Below are positions 1-7,150 of a stretch of DNA of 10,084 bases, piece after piece. The stretch lies in contig JBAYSE010000061.1 of assembly GCA_041676265.1 (NCBI GenBank), positions 1 to 10,084 on the forward strand. The letters are read 5' to 3'. The stretch is from DUOJ01 sp041676265. Its GTDB lineage: Bacteria > Spirochaetota > Spirochaetia > Sphaerochaetales > Sphaerochaetaceae. The stretch's first letter is position 1; every line of letters begins with the position of its first letter. The notes under the pieces are model-generated. The model ran no database searches. It was not told the DNA's origin and saw nothing but the letters and a program-made list of their open reading frames with translations. The position numbers and the translations under genes were made by a program.

Positions 1-89
1 ACACGGCTAGGCGTAGCGCCAAGTATCGTGAGCGAAACCGTGCATATGCTCAGGTAAGTCGCTCTCGCCGACAAACAACGGTTGAAGGC

Positions 90-1262
90 TTGAGTACCAC
101 AGCAATGCCCAGTGATAAAAAAACTCCGTTTGCCATGCTCCTTCATTTGGAATTATGCGATAGCCAACTTGAGTCCATGGACGCCAATGATGCTAAAATC
201 TTGGCGAAATATGGCGCCGTTAAAAAGTCAATTTCGCGCGATATCATCGTGCCCTCTTCCATGGCGTTGCATCAGCTTCATTTTCTTATCAATGTGGCTT
301 TTGGCTGGACGAACACCCATTTACACGATTTTCAGCTACCTAAGCCTCTGTTTCAAGCACTGACCGGCGGAAAATTCTTGGAAATCGCCCCCGTGTTCGG
401 CTATTACCTTGCCTTTCCAAATACCGTCTTCGACGATACCTTTTGGGATGACGATTACGACGAAACTCAGAGTCCGAGGACATGGATGCGGTCGAAGTAT
501 CTAAAGCAGTATCGATATGGAGGTTATAGCGAGTACTGGGTAGAAAACCAGGCGGAGATTCAAGATTTGGCAATGCGCCACCCAATATTAGATGTAAGTC
601 CACTCTTTTGGAAAAAAGAGGAGAAGCCTAAGAAAGTCAGGATTGAGGATGCAACGCTACAAGACCTTCTATGGGGAATCATTTTTGATAATGGTATGCC
701 ACATATTTTGAAGGAGAGCCTCCGGTTGAGCGACATTCTCTCCCAGACACCAACTGATATCAAGACGGCCAAGGCGGTTGCTTTGGCAACCGACAAAAGC
801 TCTATTGCGGTGTACAAGCACTACCGCGATATTATCATTGCAGAGGGCGAGCGAAAGCAAGCTCCCCGCAATAGGAGCGACTATATGTATAATTTAAGGC
901 AATTTAAAAAACTTCTGAAGGCAGCGGAACCGCAAGAGATTATGCCCCTAACCAAAGAACTTAGTTATTACTACGATTATGGCGATAGGTGGCAGGTAGA
1001 CATCTCATTGGTTAGGGAATTCTCTAGGAACAATCAAGTGGTTGACAATGAAATTGCTACCAAGGTTATCGCCAATCTCAAACCGATTTGTATAGCCAAA
1101 GATGGTTTGAATGTGCTTGACGACTGTGGCAATGTCCACGGCTATGTAGATATGCTTCGCACCATCCATGAAGGCGATCAAGATGAAGCCACCGAGATGC
1201 GTCAATGGGCACGCTCTCAAGGGTGGACAGGCAGGGACGTTAGTGTGAGCCGGATGTTTTAA
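90..1262 (+). CDS. pRiA4b ORF-3-like protein with a large internal insertion (5' end uncertain)
   Basis: This resembles the plasmid pRiA4b ORF-3 family (PF07929; sometimes named IS1096 passenger TnpR-like), which has no established biochemical role. Family landmarks, numbered from the TTG at 90, are MLLHLELCDS at 16-25, a helix with HQLHFLINVAFGW at 61-73, LHDFQL at 78-83, YYYDYGDRWQVDISL at 293-307, and the C-terminal CIAKDG...DDCGN...GYVDMLR block at 334-356. In typical members the first and second halves are separated by roughly 50 residues; here about 200 residues intervene, including an acidic stretch at 114-125 and a probably helical segment at 183-285. The start is unresolved. TTG 90 and ATG 105 both lack a well-spaced ribosome site, and the frame is open to base 3, adding 29 Arg-rich codons, so the gene may begin outside the window. 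The C-terminus looks complete. Family assignment is good; function is unknown. Confidence 0.8.
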   Translation: MSTTAMPSDKKTPFAMLLHLELCDSQLESMDANDAKILAKYGAVKKSISRDIIVPSSMALHQLHFLINVAFGWTNTHLHDFQLPKPLFQALTGGKFLEIAPVFGYYLAFPNTVFDDTFWDDDYDETQSPRTWMRSKYLKQYRYGGYSEYWVENQAEIQDLAMRHPILDVSPLFWKKEEKPKKVRIEDATLQDLLWGIIFDNGMPHILKESLRLSDILSQTPTDIKTAKAVALATDKSSIAVYKHYRDIIIAEGERKQAPRNRSDYMYNLRQFKKLLKAAEPQEIMPLTKELSYYYDYGDRWQVDISLVREFSRNNQVVDNEIATKVIANLKPICIAKDGLNVLDDCGNVHGYVDMLRTIHEGDQDEATEMRQWARSQGWTGRDVSVSRMF

Positions 1263-1708
1263 TAGATACTAACGAAGAAACCGCAGAGGAGCCCTAGAAG
1301 GATTCCCCCCAAAACTTGCATAAAACTGTGTCCTAGCATAGTTTTAAGGTTCTCTATGGTAAATTGTCCATCTTCATGAATTTGGTTGAGGATACGGCTC
1401 CAATCGTTGAGGACTTTGGCCTGCTTACCGGCGGCACGCCGAATTCCCATAGAGTCGTGGATGATAATCAAGGCAAAGGTGAGTGTAACGGCAAAGGGGA
1501 GGCTCTTGCCCCCTTCCACCAGAAAGACAGAGGTAGCTAAAGCGACAACCATGGCAGTATGACTGGAAGGCATCCCTCCTGTACTTATAAAGAGCTCTTT
1601 GAGAAACTTTTTCTCAAAAGGCCACTGCAAAAAAGGCTTCAATAACTGCGCTATAAAAGCCGCCAGAAGCGCTGCAAATAGTGGCCTGTTTGCTAAAAGG
1701 ATGTTCAT
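1259..1708 (-). CDS. DUF212 / YuiD-family divergent PAP2-like membrane protein
   Basis: A 149-residue integral membrane protein of the DUF212 family (PF02681; Bacillus YuiD, plant homologues), described as distantly related to PAP2/vanadium haloperoxidases. The diagnostic motifs are GGMPSSHT at 44-51, HDSMGIRRAAGKQA at 84-97 and LGHSFMQVLGGILLG at 125-139. Hydrophobic segments are near 8-24, 52-65, 71-84 and 129-148. Length matches the family. The cellular substrate is not known; a phosphatase-type membrane role is inferred from the PAP2 relationship only. It is divergent from the MFS gene, and its stop overlaps that of the pRiA4b-like gene by 4 bases. No Shine-Dalgarno precedes the ATG; an extended -10-like hexamer sits six bases upstream, which suggests a leaderless transcript. 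Confidence 0.9.
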   Translation of the reverse strand: MNILLANRPLFAALLAAFIAQLLKPFLQWPFEKKFLKELFISTGGMPSSHTAMVVALATSVFLVEGGKSLPFAVTLTFALIIIHDSMGIRRAAGKQAKVLNDWSRILNQIHEDGQFTIENLKTMLGHSFMQVLGGILLGLLCGFFVSIY

Positions 1709-1714
1709 GCTGTT

Positions 1715-1744
1715 ATGTTAGCAGATTTAAGGCGAAGTTTTCAA
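1715..1744 (-). promoter_or_regulatory. Candidate leaderless promoter of the DUF212 gene
   Basis: On the minus strand, TTGAAA (1744-1739, five of six to TTGACA) is followed after 18 bases by TAACAT (1720-1715, four of six to TATAAT), with TGC directly before it, as in an extended -10. Six bases separate the hexamer from the ATG at 1708, so transcription would begin at or next to the start codon. This fits the lack of a Shine-Dalgarno. Predicted by inspection only. Confidence 0.45.
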
Positions 1745-1756
1745 TATCTTGGCCTC

Positions 1757-1784
1757 TTGTACCGTTTTCAAATAATCGGTACAA
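1757..1784. promoter_or_regulatory. Inverted repeat in the DUF212/MFS divergent region, candidate operator
   Basis: TTGTACCG (1757-1764) and CGGTACAA (1777-1784) are a perfect 8-base inverted repeat with a 12-base A/T-rich spacer. It lies 10 bases before the MFS start codon. On the plus strand TTGTAC and TACAAA within it are 17 bases apart and could themselves be -35 and -10; alternatively TTGGCC (1749-1754) and AATAAT (1771-1776) form the promoter with the repeat as an operator across it. No T-tract follows, so a terminator is unlikely. Confidence 0.5.
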
Positions 1785-1793
1785 ATAGAACAT

Positions 1794-2957
1794 ATGAATA
1801 AAACACGAGAAGCTCTTTACCAAGGGAGAGTGATCAACGTTACCTCTTTTGTGGCTCAGTTTACGATTGCTATGGTTAACCTCGCCCTGGTTTACCGCAT
1901 GCGCCACCATTTTAATTTAACGGCCCAGCTAGTGGGAGTCTCCGCTTCAATCTACACTTTTACCTATCTGGTAGCCTGTATCGTTTTGGAGCCACTCACT
2001 AAACGCTTGAAACCCTACAACAGTGTTATAATTGCCATGCTTATGATGGCCTGTGCGGTGACAACTATTCTAGCCACTTCACAGGTAGCCGTCGCTTTCA
2101 CAGCTCTGGTTATCTACGGGGCGGCTATGGCATTTTTATGGCCTCAAATAGAGTCGTGGCTCGCCAGGGGTAAAGAGGGGCAAGCGCTCAATAAAGCCAC
2201 TAGCCATTTCAATGTCGCATGGAGTTTAGGGTTAGCCCTCTCGCCACTGTTGACGGGAGCTCTGGTAGAGCTGAACACCACCTTACCTCTAAGTTTAGCC
2301 ATAATCCTCTTTCTCGCCGTTACTCTCCTGCTGCTAATCGCCAAAAGGGTAATTTTTGATGAAGATGATGCAATCTCTGAACATAAACGGATTCTAAACT
2401 CTACCTCTCAAGATGAGAGTACCCCTTTAAGATTTATCTCTTGGGCGGGAGTTTTAACCGTCTATACAGCCTTAGCCGTTACCCTCACAATTTTCCCCCT
2501 CTATGCCCAAGATTTAAACCTTTTCAGTGAGACCCTCGTGGGCTCGTTGTTGGCGCTGAGGGGACTGGTTACCGTCCTCATGTTCATAGTGCTAGGCAAA
2601 ACTGAAGGGTGGCATTTCAAAAAATCCCTTATTCTGTTAACGCAAGTGGCGGTGGCAGCGCTCCTATTTTTGGGAGTCTTAGCCACCAGCTACTTCCACT
2701 ACCTTATCTTCTTCTTCCTCTACGGAATACTGTTTGCCTGTGCCTACTCTATGAGTATTTTCCACGGGGCTTCAGGGAGTCTTTATAGAGCCAAGCGGAT
2801 GATGATTCACGAAGTACTGTTAACCATAGGAACAGTGCTCGGCTCAATTTTTGGGGGAGGTATCTACCAAAAATATGGGTTTTCAAAAGTCTTAATAGCA
2901 GGGGCCCTGCTCGTGATGATACCGCCTATTGTCTCGTTAGTTATGGTGAAAAAATAG
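1794..2957 (+). CDS. Major facilitator superfamily transporter
   Basis: A 387-residue, strongly hydrophobic protein of MFS length. About twelve membrane segments can be read, near residues 14-34, 45-65, 76-95, 98-118, 138-158, 162-182, 214-235, 245-266, 276-297, 301-323, 337-357 and 363-384. A longer charged loop at 184-212 (FDEDDAISEHKR...) separates the two six-helix halves, as usual in MFS. The loop after helix 2 (EPLTKRLKP) is a weak version of MFS motif A. The substrate cannot be read from sequence. It sits 19 bases upstream of aconitase in the same direction and is probably co-transcribed, so a carboxylate substrate is conceivable but only inferred. No Shine-Dalgarno precedes the ATG at 1794; an inverted repeat with promoter-like elements ends ten bases upstream. 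Confidence 0.88.
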   Translation: MNKTREALYQGRVINVTSFVAQFTIAMVNLALVYRMRHHFNLTAQLVGVSASIYTFTYLVACIVLEPLTKRLKPYNSVIIAMLMMACAVTTILATSQVAVAFTALVIYGAAMAFLWPQIESWLARGKEGQALNKATSHFNVAWSLGLALSPLLTGALVELNTTLPLSLAIILFLAVTLLLLIAKRVIFDEDDAISEHKRILNSTSQDESTPLRFISWAGVLTVYTALAVTLTIFPLYAQDLNLFSETLVGSLLALRGLVTVLMFIVLGKTEGWHFKKSLILLTQVAVAALLFLGVLATSYFHYLIFFFLYGILFACAYSMSIFHGASGSLYRAKRMMIHEVLLTIGTVLGSIFGGGIYQKYGFSKVLIAGALLVMIPPIVSLVMVKK

Positions 2958-2963
2958 AAATTT

Positions 2964-2968
2964 AGGAG
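2964..2968 (+). promoter_or_regulatory. Shine-Dalgarno that fixes the aconitase start
   Basis: AGGAG lies 8 bases before ATG 2977. The in-frame GTG at 2968 overlaps this site and is therefore unlikely to be the start. Confidence 0.75.
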
Positions 2969-2976
2969 TGATTATT

Positions 2977-4920
2977 ATGGGTTTAAACTTAACCTACAAA
3001 ATATTGAAAGAGCACTTAGTTGAGGGCTCACTTGAGCAAGGCGAGCCTATTGCCATCAAAATAGACCAAACTTTAACGCAAGACGCCACCGGTACCATGG
3101 CCTACCTCCAATTTGAAGCACTGGGGCTCGATAAAGTCCAAAACTCTCTGGCCGTGAGTTATGTTGATCACAATACCCTCCAGGTGGGCTTTGAGAATGC
3201 CGATGACCACCGCTACCTGCAAAGCGTTGCCCAGCGTTACGGCATCATCTACAGTCGTCCGGGTAACGGGATCTGTCACCAAGTCCACCTTGAGCGCTTT
3301 GGCGCGAGTGGTAAAACCCTTTTAGGGTCCGACTCCCACACCCCCACAGGGGGAGCTTTAGGGATGGTAGCCATCGGAGCCGGTGGTCTAGATATTGCCG
3401 TTGCCATGGCGGGAGGTGCTTTCCACTTAATAGCTCCTAGGGTGATTGAAATTCGCTTAAGCGGAAAATTGGCCCCTTGGGTGACGGCTAAGGATGTGAT
3501 TCTTACAATCCTAGAGCACTATGGGGTGAAAGGCAACGTAAATAGCGTTTTTGAATACACGGGGGAGGGGGTAGCTACTTTAAGCGTTCCCGAGAGGGCT
3601 ACAATCTGTAATATGGGGGCGGAGTGCGGCGTCACTACCTCGCTATTTCCCAGCGATAGTGTTACCCAACGCTTCCTTCAGGCTCAGAAGCGAGGTGGTG
3701 CCTACCGTCCTTTAAGCGCCGATCAAGGGGCCCCTTATGCTGAAACTTTCCATCTCGATTTATCGACAGTAGTCGCTAAGACAGCCGCCCCTCATTCACC
3801 GGGCAATATTGTCGATATCGCTAAACTGACCCACCTAAAGGTCGATCAAGTTCTCATCGGTTCCTGTACCAACAGCTCTTACACAGAACTCCACCGAGTA
3901 GCGCAAATATTAGCCGGTAAAACCATCGCACCCAACGTCTCTTTAGGCATTGCTCCCGGCTCACGGGAAGTTCTCTTAATGCTTTCAGAAGATGGCTCCC
4001 TCTCTAAGATGATTAGTGCCGGCGCCCGTATCCTCGAGAGTGCCTGTGGCTTCTGTATCGGCAACCACATGAGTCCTGAAACCAATGCCGTGTCCCTGCG
4101 GACCAACAACCGTAATTTTGAGGGGCGCAGTGGTACTAAGAGTGCCCAAGTCTATTTAGTGAGCCCCGAAGTGGCTGCTTTAAGTGCCCTTAAAGGGCGC
4201 TTTTGTGACCCCCTAGGGGACCATGGAATAGAGTATCCGCCGGTAGGGGAGGTTGAAAACTACCTAGTCGATGACTCGATGTTGATTTTCCCTCTCCAAG
4301 AGCGCTCTAAGGTCGCAATTAAAAGGGGGGCGAATATTGGAGGTCCTCCACAGAGCTCTCCCCTTAAGGCAACTATTAAGGGGGTCTGCACCCTTAAAGT
4401 GGGCGACAATATTACGACTGACCATATTATGCCGGCCGGCAGCAGACTGAAATATAGGTCTAACATTGCCGCTTACGCCCACTACACCTTTGAGGGGGTC
4501 GACCCCTCTTTCCACGACAGAGCACAGGCCAATCAGCAGCAGGGTATAGATAACATCGTCGTTGCCGGCCTCTCTTATGGGCAAGGCTCATCACGGGAAC
4601 ATGCCGCTATTTGCCCCATGTATTTAGGGGTTAAAGTGGTCCTCGCCAAATCTTTTGAAAGGATCCATCAGGCCAACCTCATTAACTTTGGGATTCTCCC
4701 CTTGGAGTTCATCAACGCTGAGGATTACAATTTAATCGCCGCCGACGATAACCTCGAGTTACACACACAACTAGAGCACTCCCGTGTGACTGTCATTAAT
4801 ACCACCAAAGGGATTGAAATAGAGACCTTGGTTACCTTAAGTAAGCGCCAAAAGGCAATTCTTTTGGCCGGCGGTCTCTTGAATCTAACTAAAGAGGCCG
4901 CCCCTAGCGCTCGTCAATAG
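2977..4920 (+). CDS. Aconitate hydratase, short Aquifex-type
   Basis: Cytoplasmic [4Fe-4S] enzyme interconverting citrate and isocitrate through cis-aconitate. From ATG 2977 the protein has 647 residues, the length of the compact single-chain aconitases (TIGR01342-like) rather than the roughly 890 of AcnA or AcnB. Landmarks are GSDSHTPTGGALGM (117-130), GSCTNS with cluster ligand Cys297, ACGFCIG with Cys357 and Cys360, NRNFEGRSG (388-396), the swivel-domain GDNITTDHIMPAG (476-488), and SYGQGSSREHAA (533-544), which contains the substrate-binding loop. All three cluster cysteines are present. LeuC/LeuD or homoaconitase is a less likely reading, because the large and small domains are fused here and citrate synthase is the convergent neighbour. 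It is probably co-transcribed with the MFS gene. The last 17 bases overlap the end of the citrate synthase gene. Confidence 0.93.
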   Translation: MGLNLTYKILKEHLVEGSLEQGEPIAIKIDQTLTQDATGTMAYLQFEALGLDKVQNSLAVSYVDHNTLQVGFENADDHRYLQSVAQRYGIIYSRPGNGICHQVHLERFGASGKTLLGSDSHTPTGGALGMVAIGAGGLDIAVAMAGGAFHLIAPRVIEIRLSGKLAPWVTAKDVILTILEHYGVKGNVNSVFEYTGEGVATLSVPERATICNMGAECGVTTSLFPSDSVTQRFLQAQKRGGAYRPLSADQGAPYAETFHLDLSTVVAKTAAPHSPGNIVDIAKLTHLKVDQVLIGSCTNSSYTELHRVAQILAGKTIAPNVSLGIAPGSREVLLMLSEDGSLSKMISAGARILESACGFCIGNHMSPETNAVSLRTNNRNFEGRSGTKSAQVYLVSPEVAALSALKGRFCDPLGDHGIEYPPVGEVENYLVDDSMLIFPLQERSKVAIKRGANIGGPPQSSPLKATIKGVCTLKVGDNITTDHIMPAGSRLKYRSNIAAYAHYTFEGVDPSFHDRAQANQQQGIDNIVVAGLSYGQGSSREHAAICPMYLGVKVVLAKSFERIHQANLINFGILPLEFINAEDYNLIAADDNLELHTQLEHSRVTVINTTKGIEIETLVTLSKRQKAILLAGGLLNLTKEAAPSARQ

Positions 4921-6202
4921 GTTTTACTTGGCGGATGCTTAACCCTTCGTAGATCTGCCGAGGTCTGCCAATCTTGCCGTAGGGGTCATTTGTCCACTCT
5001 AACCAGTGGGCAATCCAACCCGGCAGGCGCCCGATGGCAAACATACAGGTGAACATATTCGTGGGAATGCCTAAGCGTCTAAAAATTAGACCGGTGTAGA
5101 AGTCGACATTGGGGTAGAGATTCCTCTCTTGGAAGTAGGGGTCCTTGACGGCCACCTCTTCCAGCTCAAGGGCCAAGTCGAGCAGCGGGTCACTTGTATC
5201 GTTTAAAGCCATTATCTCCTGACTCAGCCTTTTGGCAATTTGAGCCCTGGGGTCGTAGGTTTTATAAACACGGTGGCCAAAACCCATTAGGCGGAAAGAA
5301 TTATCTTTTTCTTTGGCCTGAGCCACGATATCTTTGGCAGAGAGGCCGTTGTTAATGGCGTTCTCCAACATCTCTATGACCGCCTGATTGGCACCACCAT
5401 GTTTGGGTCCCCAAAGGGCACAAATACCGGCGGAAATCGAAGCATAAAGGTTTGCTCCGGCACTGGCTATCAAGCGTACGGCGGTGGTTGAGCAGTTTTG
5501 TTCGTGGTCGGCATGGAGTATTAAGAGTTGGTTTAAGGCCTTAACATGCAATGGGTTTATCTGGTAATCGTTAACCGGGGATTTAAACATCATGTTAAGG
5601 AAGTTCTCCCCATAGCTGTACTTAAATGAGGGGGGGACAAACTCTTCACCCTTCATCTGCCGGTAGGTAAAAGCGGTAATTGTCCTAATCTTTGAGATGA
5701 GGCGCGTGACAGCAAAGTCAACCTGCGCTTCGGGGTCAATATCCTCCATTTCCGGATAGAAGGCCGAAAGGGAGACCGACATTGCCGCCAAGATTGACAT
5801 CGGATGGGCGTCATAGGGGTAGCGCCGGAAAAAACTTTGCATATCGTAGTGGAGCATTGACTCACGGTTAAGCAACTCAGCATAACGGCGCCGCTCTTCG
5901 TAGTTGGGCAGTTCGCCTTTGATCAGGAGATAGGCAACCTCAACGAAATCGCAGTTGTTAACCAAGTCCTCGATATCGTAACCCCGGTAGCGTAATATCC
6001 CTTTTTCTCCATTTATGTAACAGATACTACTGGTACAACTGCCGGTATTGACGAAGCCCGGGTCGTAGGTAATGTAGCCGGTCTCTTTGCGCAAATTACG
6101 AACGTCAATCGATTTATCACCCATTACATCGGTAATTACCGGTACTTGTATTTCATCCAAATCGGGTAGTTTCAAGGTTGCAAATTCTTTTTTTATCTCC
6201 AT
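4904..6202 (-). CDS. gltA: Citrate synthase
   Basis: Condenses oxaloacetate and acetyl-CoA to citrate, the entry step of the TCA cycle. The 432-residue length and N-terminal beta-rich domain (ITYDPGFVNTGSC at 44-56, GILRYRGYDIEDL at 68-80) match the GltA type of Gram-negative bacteria. Active-site landmarks are HADHEQNCST (230-239), the catalytic WGPKHGGAN with His268, MGFGHRVYK with His310, and NVDFYTG with Asp367; arginine-containing FAIGRLPGW is at 388-396. The set of catalytic residues is complete. GGAGGAG at 6211-6205 lies two bases before the ATG. The gene follows the beta-hydroxyacid dehydrogenase by 13 bases and is probably its operon partner; its 3' end overlaps that of aconitase by 17 bases. 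Hexameric, NADH-sensitive behaviour is typical of this subfamily but is not readable here. Confidence 0.95.
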   Translation of the reverse strand: MEIKKEFATLKLPDLDEIQVPVITDVMGDKSIDVRNLRKETGYITYDPGFVNTGSCTSSICYINGEKGILRYRGYDIEDLVNNCDFVEVAYLLIKGELPNYEERRRYAELLNRESMLHYDMQSFFRRYPYDAHPMSILAAMSVSLSAFYPEMEDIDPEAQVDFAVTRLISKIRTITAFTYRQMKGEEFVPPSFKYSYGENFLNMMFKSPVNDYQINPLHVKALNQLLILHADHEQNCSTTAVRLIASAGANLYASISAGICALWGPKHGGANQAVIEMLENAINNGLSAKDIVAQAKEKDNSFRLMGFGHRVYKTYDPRAQIAKRLSQEIMALNDTSDPLLDLALELEEVAVKDPYFQERNLYPNVDFYTGLIFRRLGIPTNMFTCMFAIGRLPGWIAHWLEWTNDPYGKIGRPRQIYEGLSIRQVKPIDER

Positions 6203-6204
6203 AA

Positions 6205-6211
6205 CTCCTCC
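6205..6211 (-). promoter_or_regulatory. Strong Shine-Dalgarno of citrate synthase
   Basis: GGAGGAG followed by TT and ATG, in the 13-base gap after the dehydrogenase stop. The same GGAGGAG-TT-start arrangement is found in front of the lipoprotein gene. Confidence 0.75.
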
Positions 6212-6215
6212 CTAC

Positions 6216-7091
6216 TCAATTTGAGTTAATGCGGCGTAGAGCCAACAGCAGTCCTTGGGTGCCCAGAGAGCCCTCTCCAGCCTCTTGTAGAGTTCTGTAG
6301 AGTTGCTCGACAAGGGTTAGTCCGGGGAGGGTAATCCCCATACGCCGGCACTCCTCGAGGGCTATTTGCATATCTTTTACAAAGTGATCCACCATAAAGC
6401 CCGGGTCGAAATCATTTTGTAGCACACGGGGGGCTAGGTTGTCCAGTGTCCAGCAGCCGGCAGCCCCTTGGCTGATAGTCTCAATTAGGCGCTTTTGGTC
6501 GAGGAGGGCACGCTCGCTGTAGAGGAGGGCCTCAGTCATCCCAATCATTGTTCCGGCGATCACAATTTGGTTGCACATTTTGGTGTGCTGACCGGAGCCA
6601 TTGGGACCTTGCAGGGTACTTTTACCCATTTTGGCAAAGTAGGGGAGAATTTGGTTGTAAGTAGATTCTTCACCGCCAACCATAATGGAGAGCTTGCCTA
6701 AGCGGGCCCCCACATCGCCTCCCGATACAGGGGCATCTAAGCTGTAACAATCCCTCGCCTTAGCCTCCTGGGCAATCTTTAGCGCCAAAGAGGGTTTGGT
6801 GGTACTCATGTCAACCAAGATTGTCCCCGCTTTGATTGTCCTAAAAAGACCGTTAGGGCCAAAATAGACCTCTTCGACATCAGCAGGGTGGCCTACGATG
6901 GTGAAAATAAGGGAAGCTTTTGCGCCCACCTCGGCCGGAGACGCCAGGGCAATAGCACCCTCTTCAACTAACTCTAAAGTTTTATGGGGGCTTCTGTTGT
7001 GGACATAGAGCTGAGAAGCTAACGGTAAAACATGGTGGGCCATCCAGCGCCCCATCACTCCGGTACCAATCCATCCAATACTCTTTTTCAT
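6216..7091 (-). CDS. NAD(P)-dependent beta-hydroxyacid dehydrogenase (3-hydroxyisobutyrate / tartronate semialdehyde reductase family)
   Basis: A 291-residue cytoplasmic oxidoreductase of the HIBADH/GarR family. Residues 1-160 form the Rossmann domain: GWIGTGVMG (6-14) is the dinucleotide loop. His-Asn-Arg-Ser (31-34) ends the second strand, where Arg usually goes with NADP rather than NAD. DAPVSGGDVGA (119-129) is the conserved substrate-binding block. GSGQHTKMCNQ (165-175) carries the catalytic Lys171 and Asn174, and FVKDMQIAL (237-245) is the helical-domain signature. The exact substrate (3-hydroxyisobutyrate, tartronate semialdehyde, succinic semialdehyde and others) cannot be decided. 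It is the first gene before citrate synthase, 13 bases apart, and divergent from the ArsR-family gene. There is no Shine-Dalgarno; promoter elements TTGATA and TATCCT place the transcript start at the ATG. Confidence 0.9.
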   Translation of the reverse strand: MKKSIGWIGTGVMGRWMAHHVLPLASQLYVHNRSPHKTLELVEEGAIALASPAEVGAKASLIFTIVGHPADVEEVYFGPNGLFRTIKAGTILVDMSTTKPSLALKIAQEAKARDCYSLDAPVSGGDVGARLGKLSIMVGGEESTYNQILPYFAKMGKSTLQGPNGSGQHTKMCNQIVIAGTMIGMTEALLYSERALLDQKRLIETISQGAAGCWTLDNLAPRVLQNDFDPGFMVDHFVKDMQIALEECRRMGITLPGLTLVEQLYRTLQEAGEGSLGTQGLLLALRRINSN

Positions 7092-7097
7092 AACGCT

Positions 7098-7126
7098 AGG
7101 ATAAAGAGAACCTGATTGCTTATCAA
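7098..7126 (-). promoter_or_regulatory. Candidate leaderless promoter of the dehydrogenase-gltA operon
   Basis: On the minus strand TTGATA (7126-7121, five of six) is followed after exactly 17 bases by TATCCT (7103-7098, four of six). Six bases then lead to the ATG at 7091. No purine-rich ribosome site exists in the interval. Confidence 0.5.
7113..7125. promoter_or_regulatory. Small palindrome between divergent promoters, candidate ArsR-family operator
   Basis: TGATTGCTTATCA has perfect TGAT/ATCA arms around five bases. It overlaps the -35 elements proposed for both divergent genes, where a bound regulator would block both. Short palindromes of this size occur by chance, so confidence is low. 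Confidence 0.25.
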
Positions 7127-7144
7127 GGGGGAGTGTGGTAAGTT
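7116..7144 (+). promoter_or_regulatory. Weak candidate leaderless promoter of the ArsR-family gene
   Basis: TTGCTT (7116-7121), 17 bases, then TAAGTT (7139-7144) with TGG immediately before it as an extended -10, and six bases to ATG 7151. Each hexamer matches consensus at only three positions; the support is the spacing and the TG. Confidence 0.3.
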
Positions 7145-7150
7145 TTGAGC

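Noticed and set aside
90..1262. Mobile-element origin suggested by the IS1096/TnpR family label
   Set aside because: No transposase, terminal inverted repeat or target duplication is visible; the label is historical.
2968..2976. GTG 2968 as aconitase start
   Set aside because: It overlaps the AGGAG ribosome site that is well spaced for ATG 2977.
4264..4584. Minus-strand open frame of 106 codons inside aconitase
   Set aside because: No recognisable protein, no ribosome site, and it lies opposite strongly conserved aconitase coding sequence.
2977..4920. 3-isopropylmalate dehydratase or homoaconitase
   Set aside because: Both domains are fused in a 647-residue chain of the short aconitase type, next to citrate synthase and without leucine or lysine genes.
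7145..7150. TTG 7145 as start of the ArsR-family gene
   Set aside because: A rare start codon two codons ahead of an ATG. GGGGGAG at 7127-7133 is 11 bases from it, longer than usual, so the choice is not certain; ATG 7151 also fits the six-base spacing from a -10-like hexamer.
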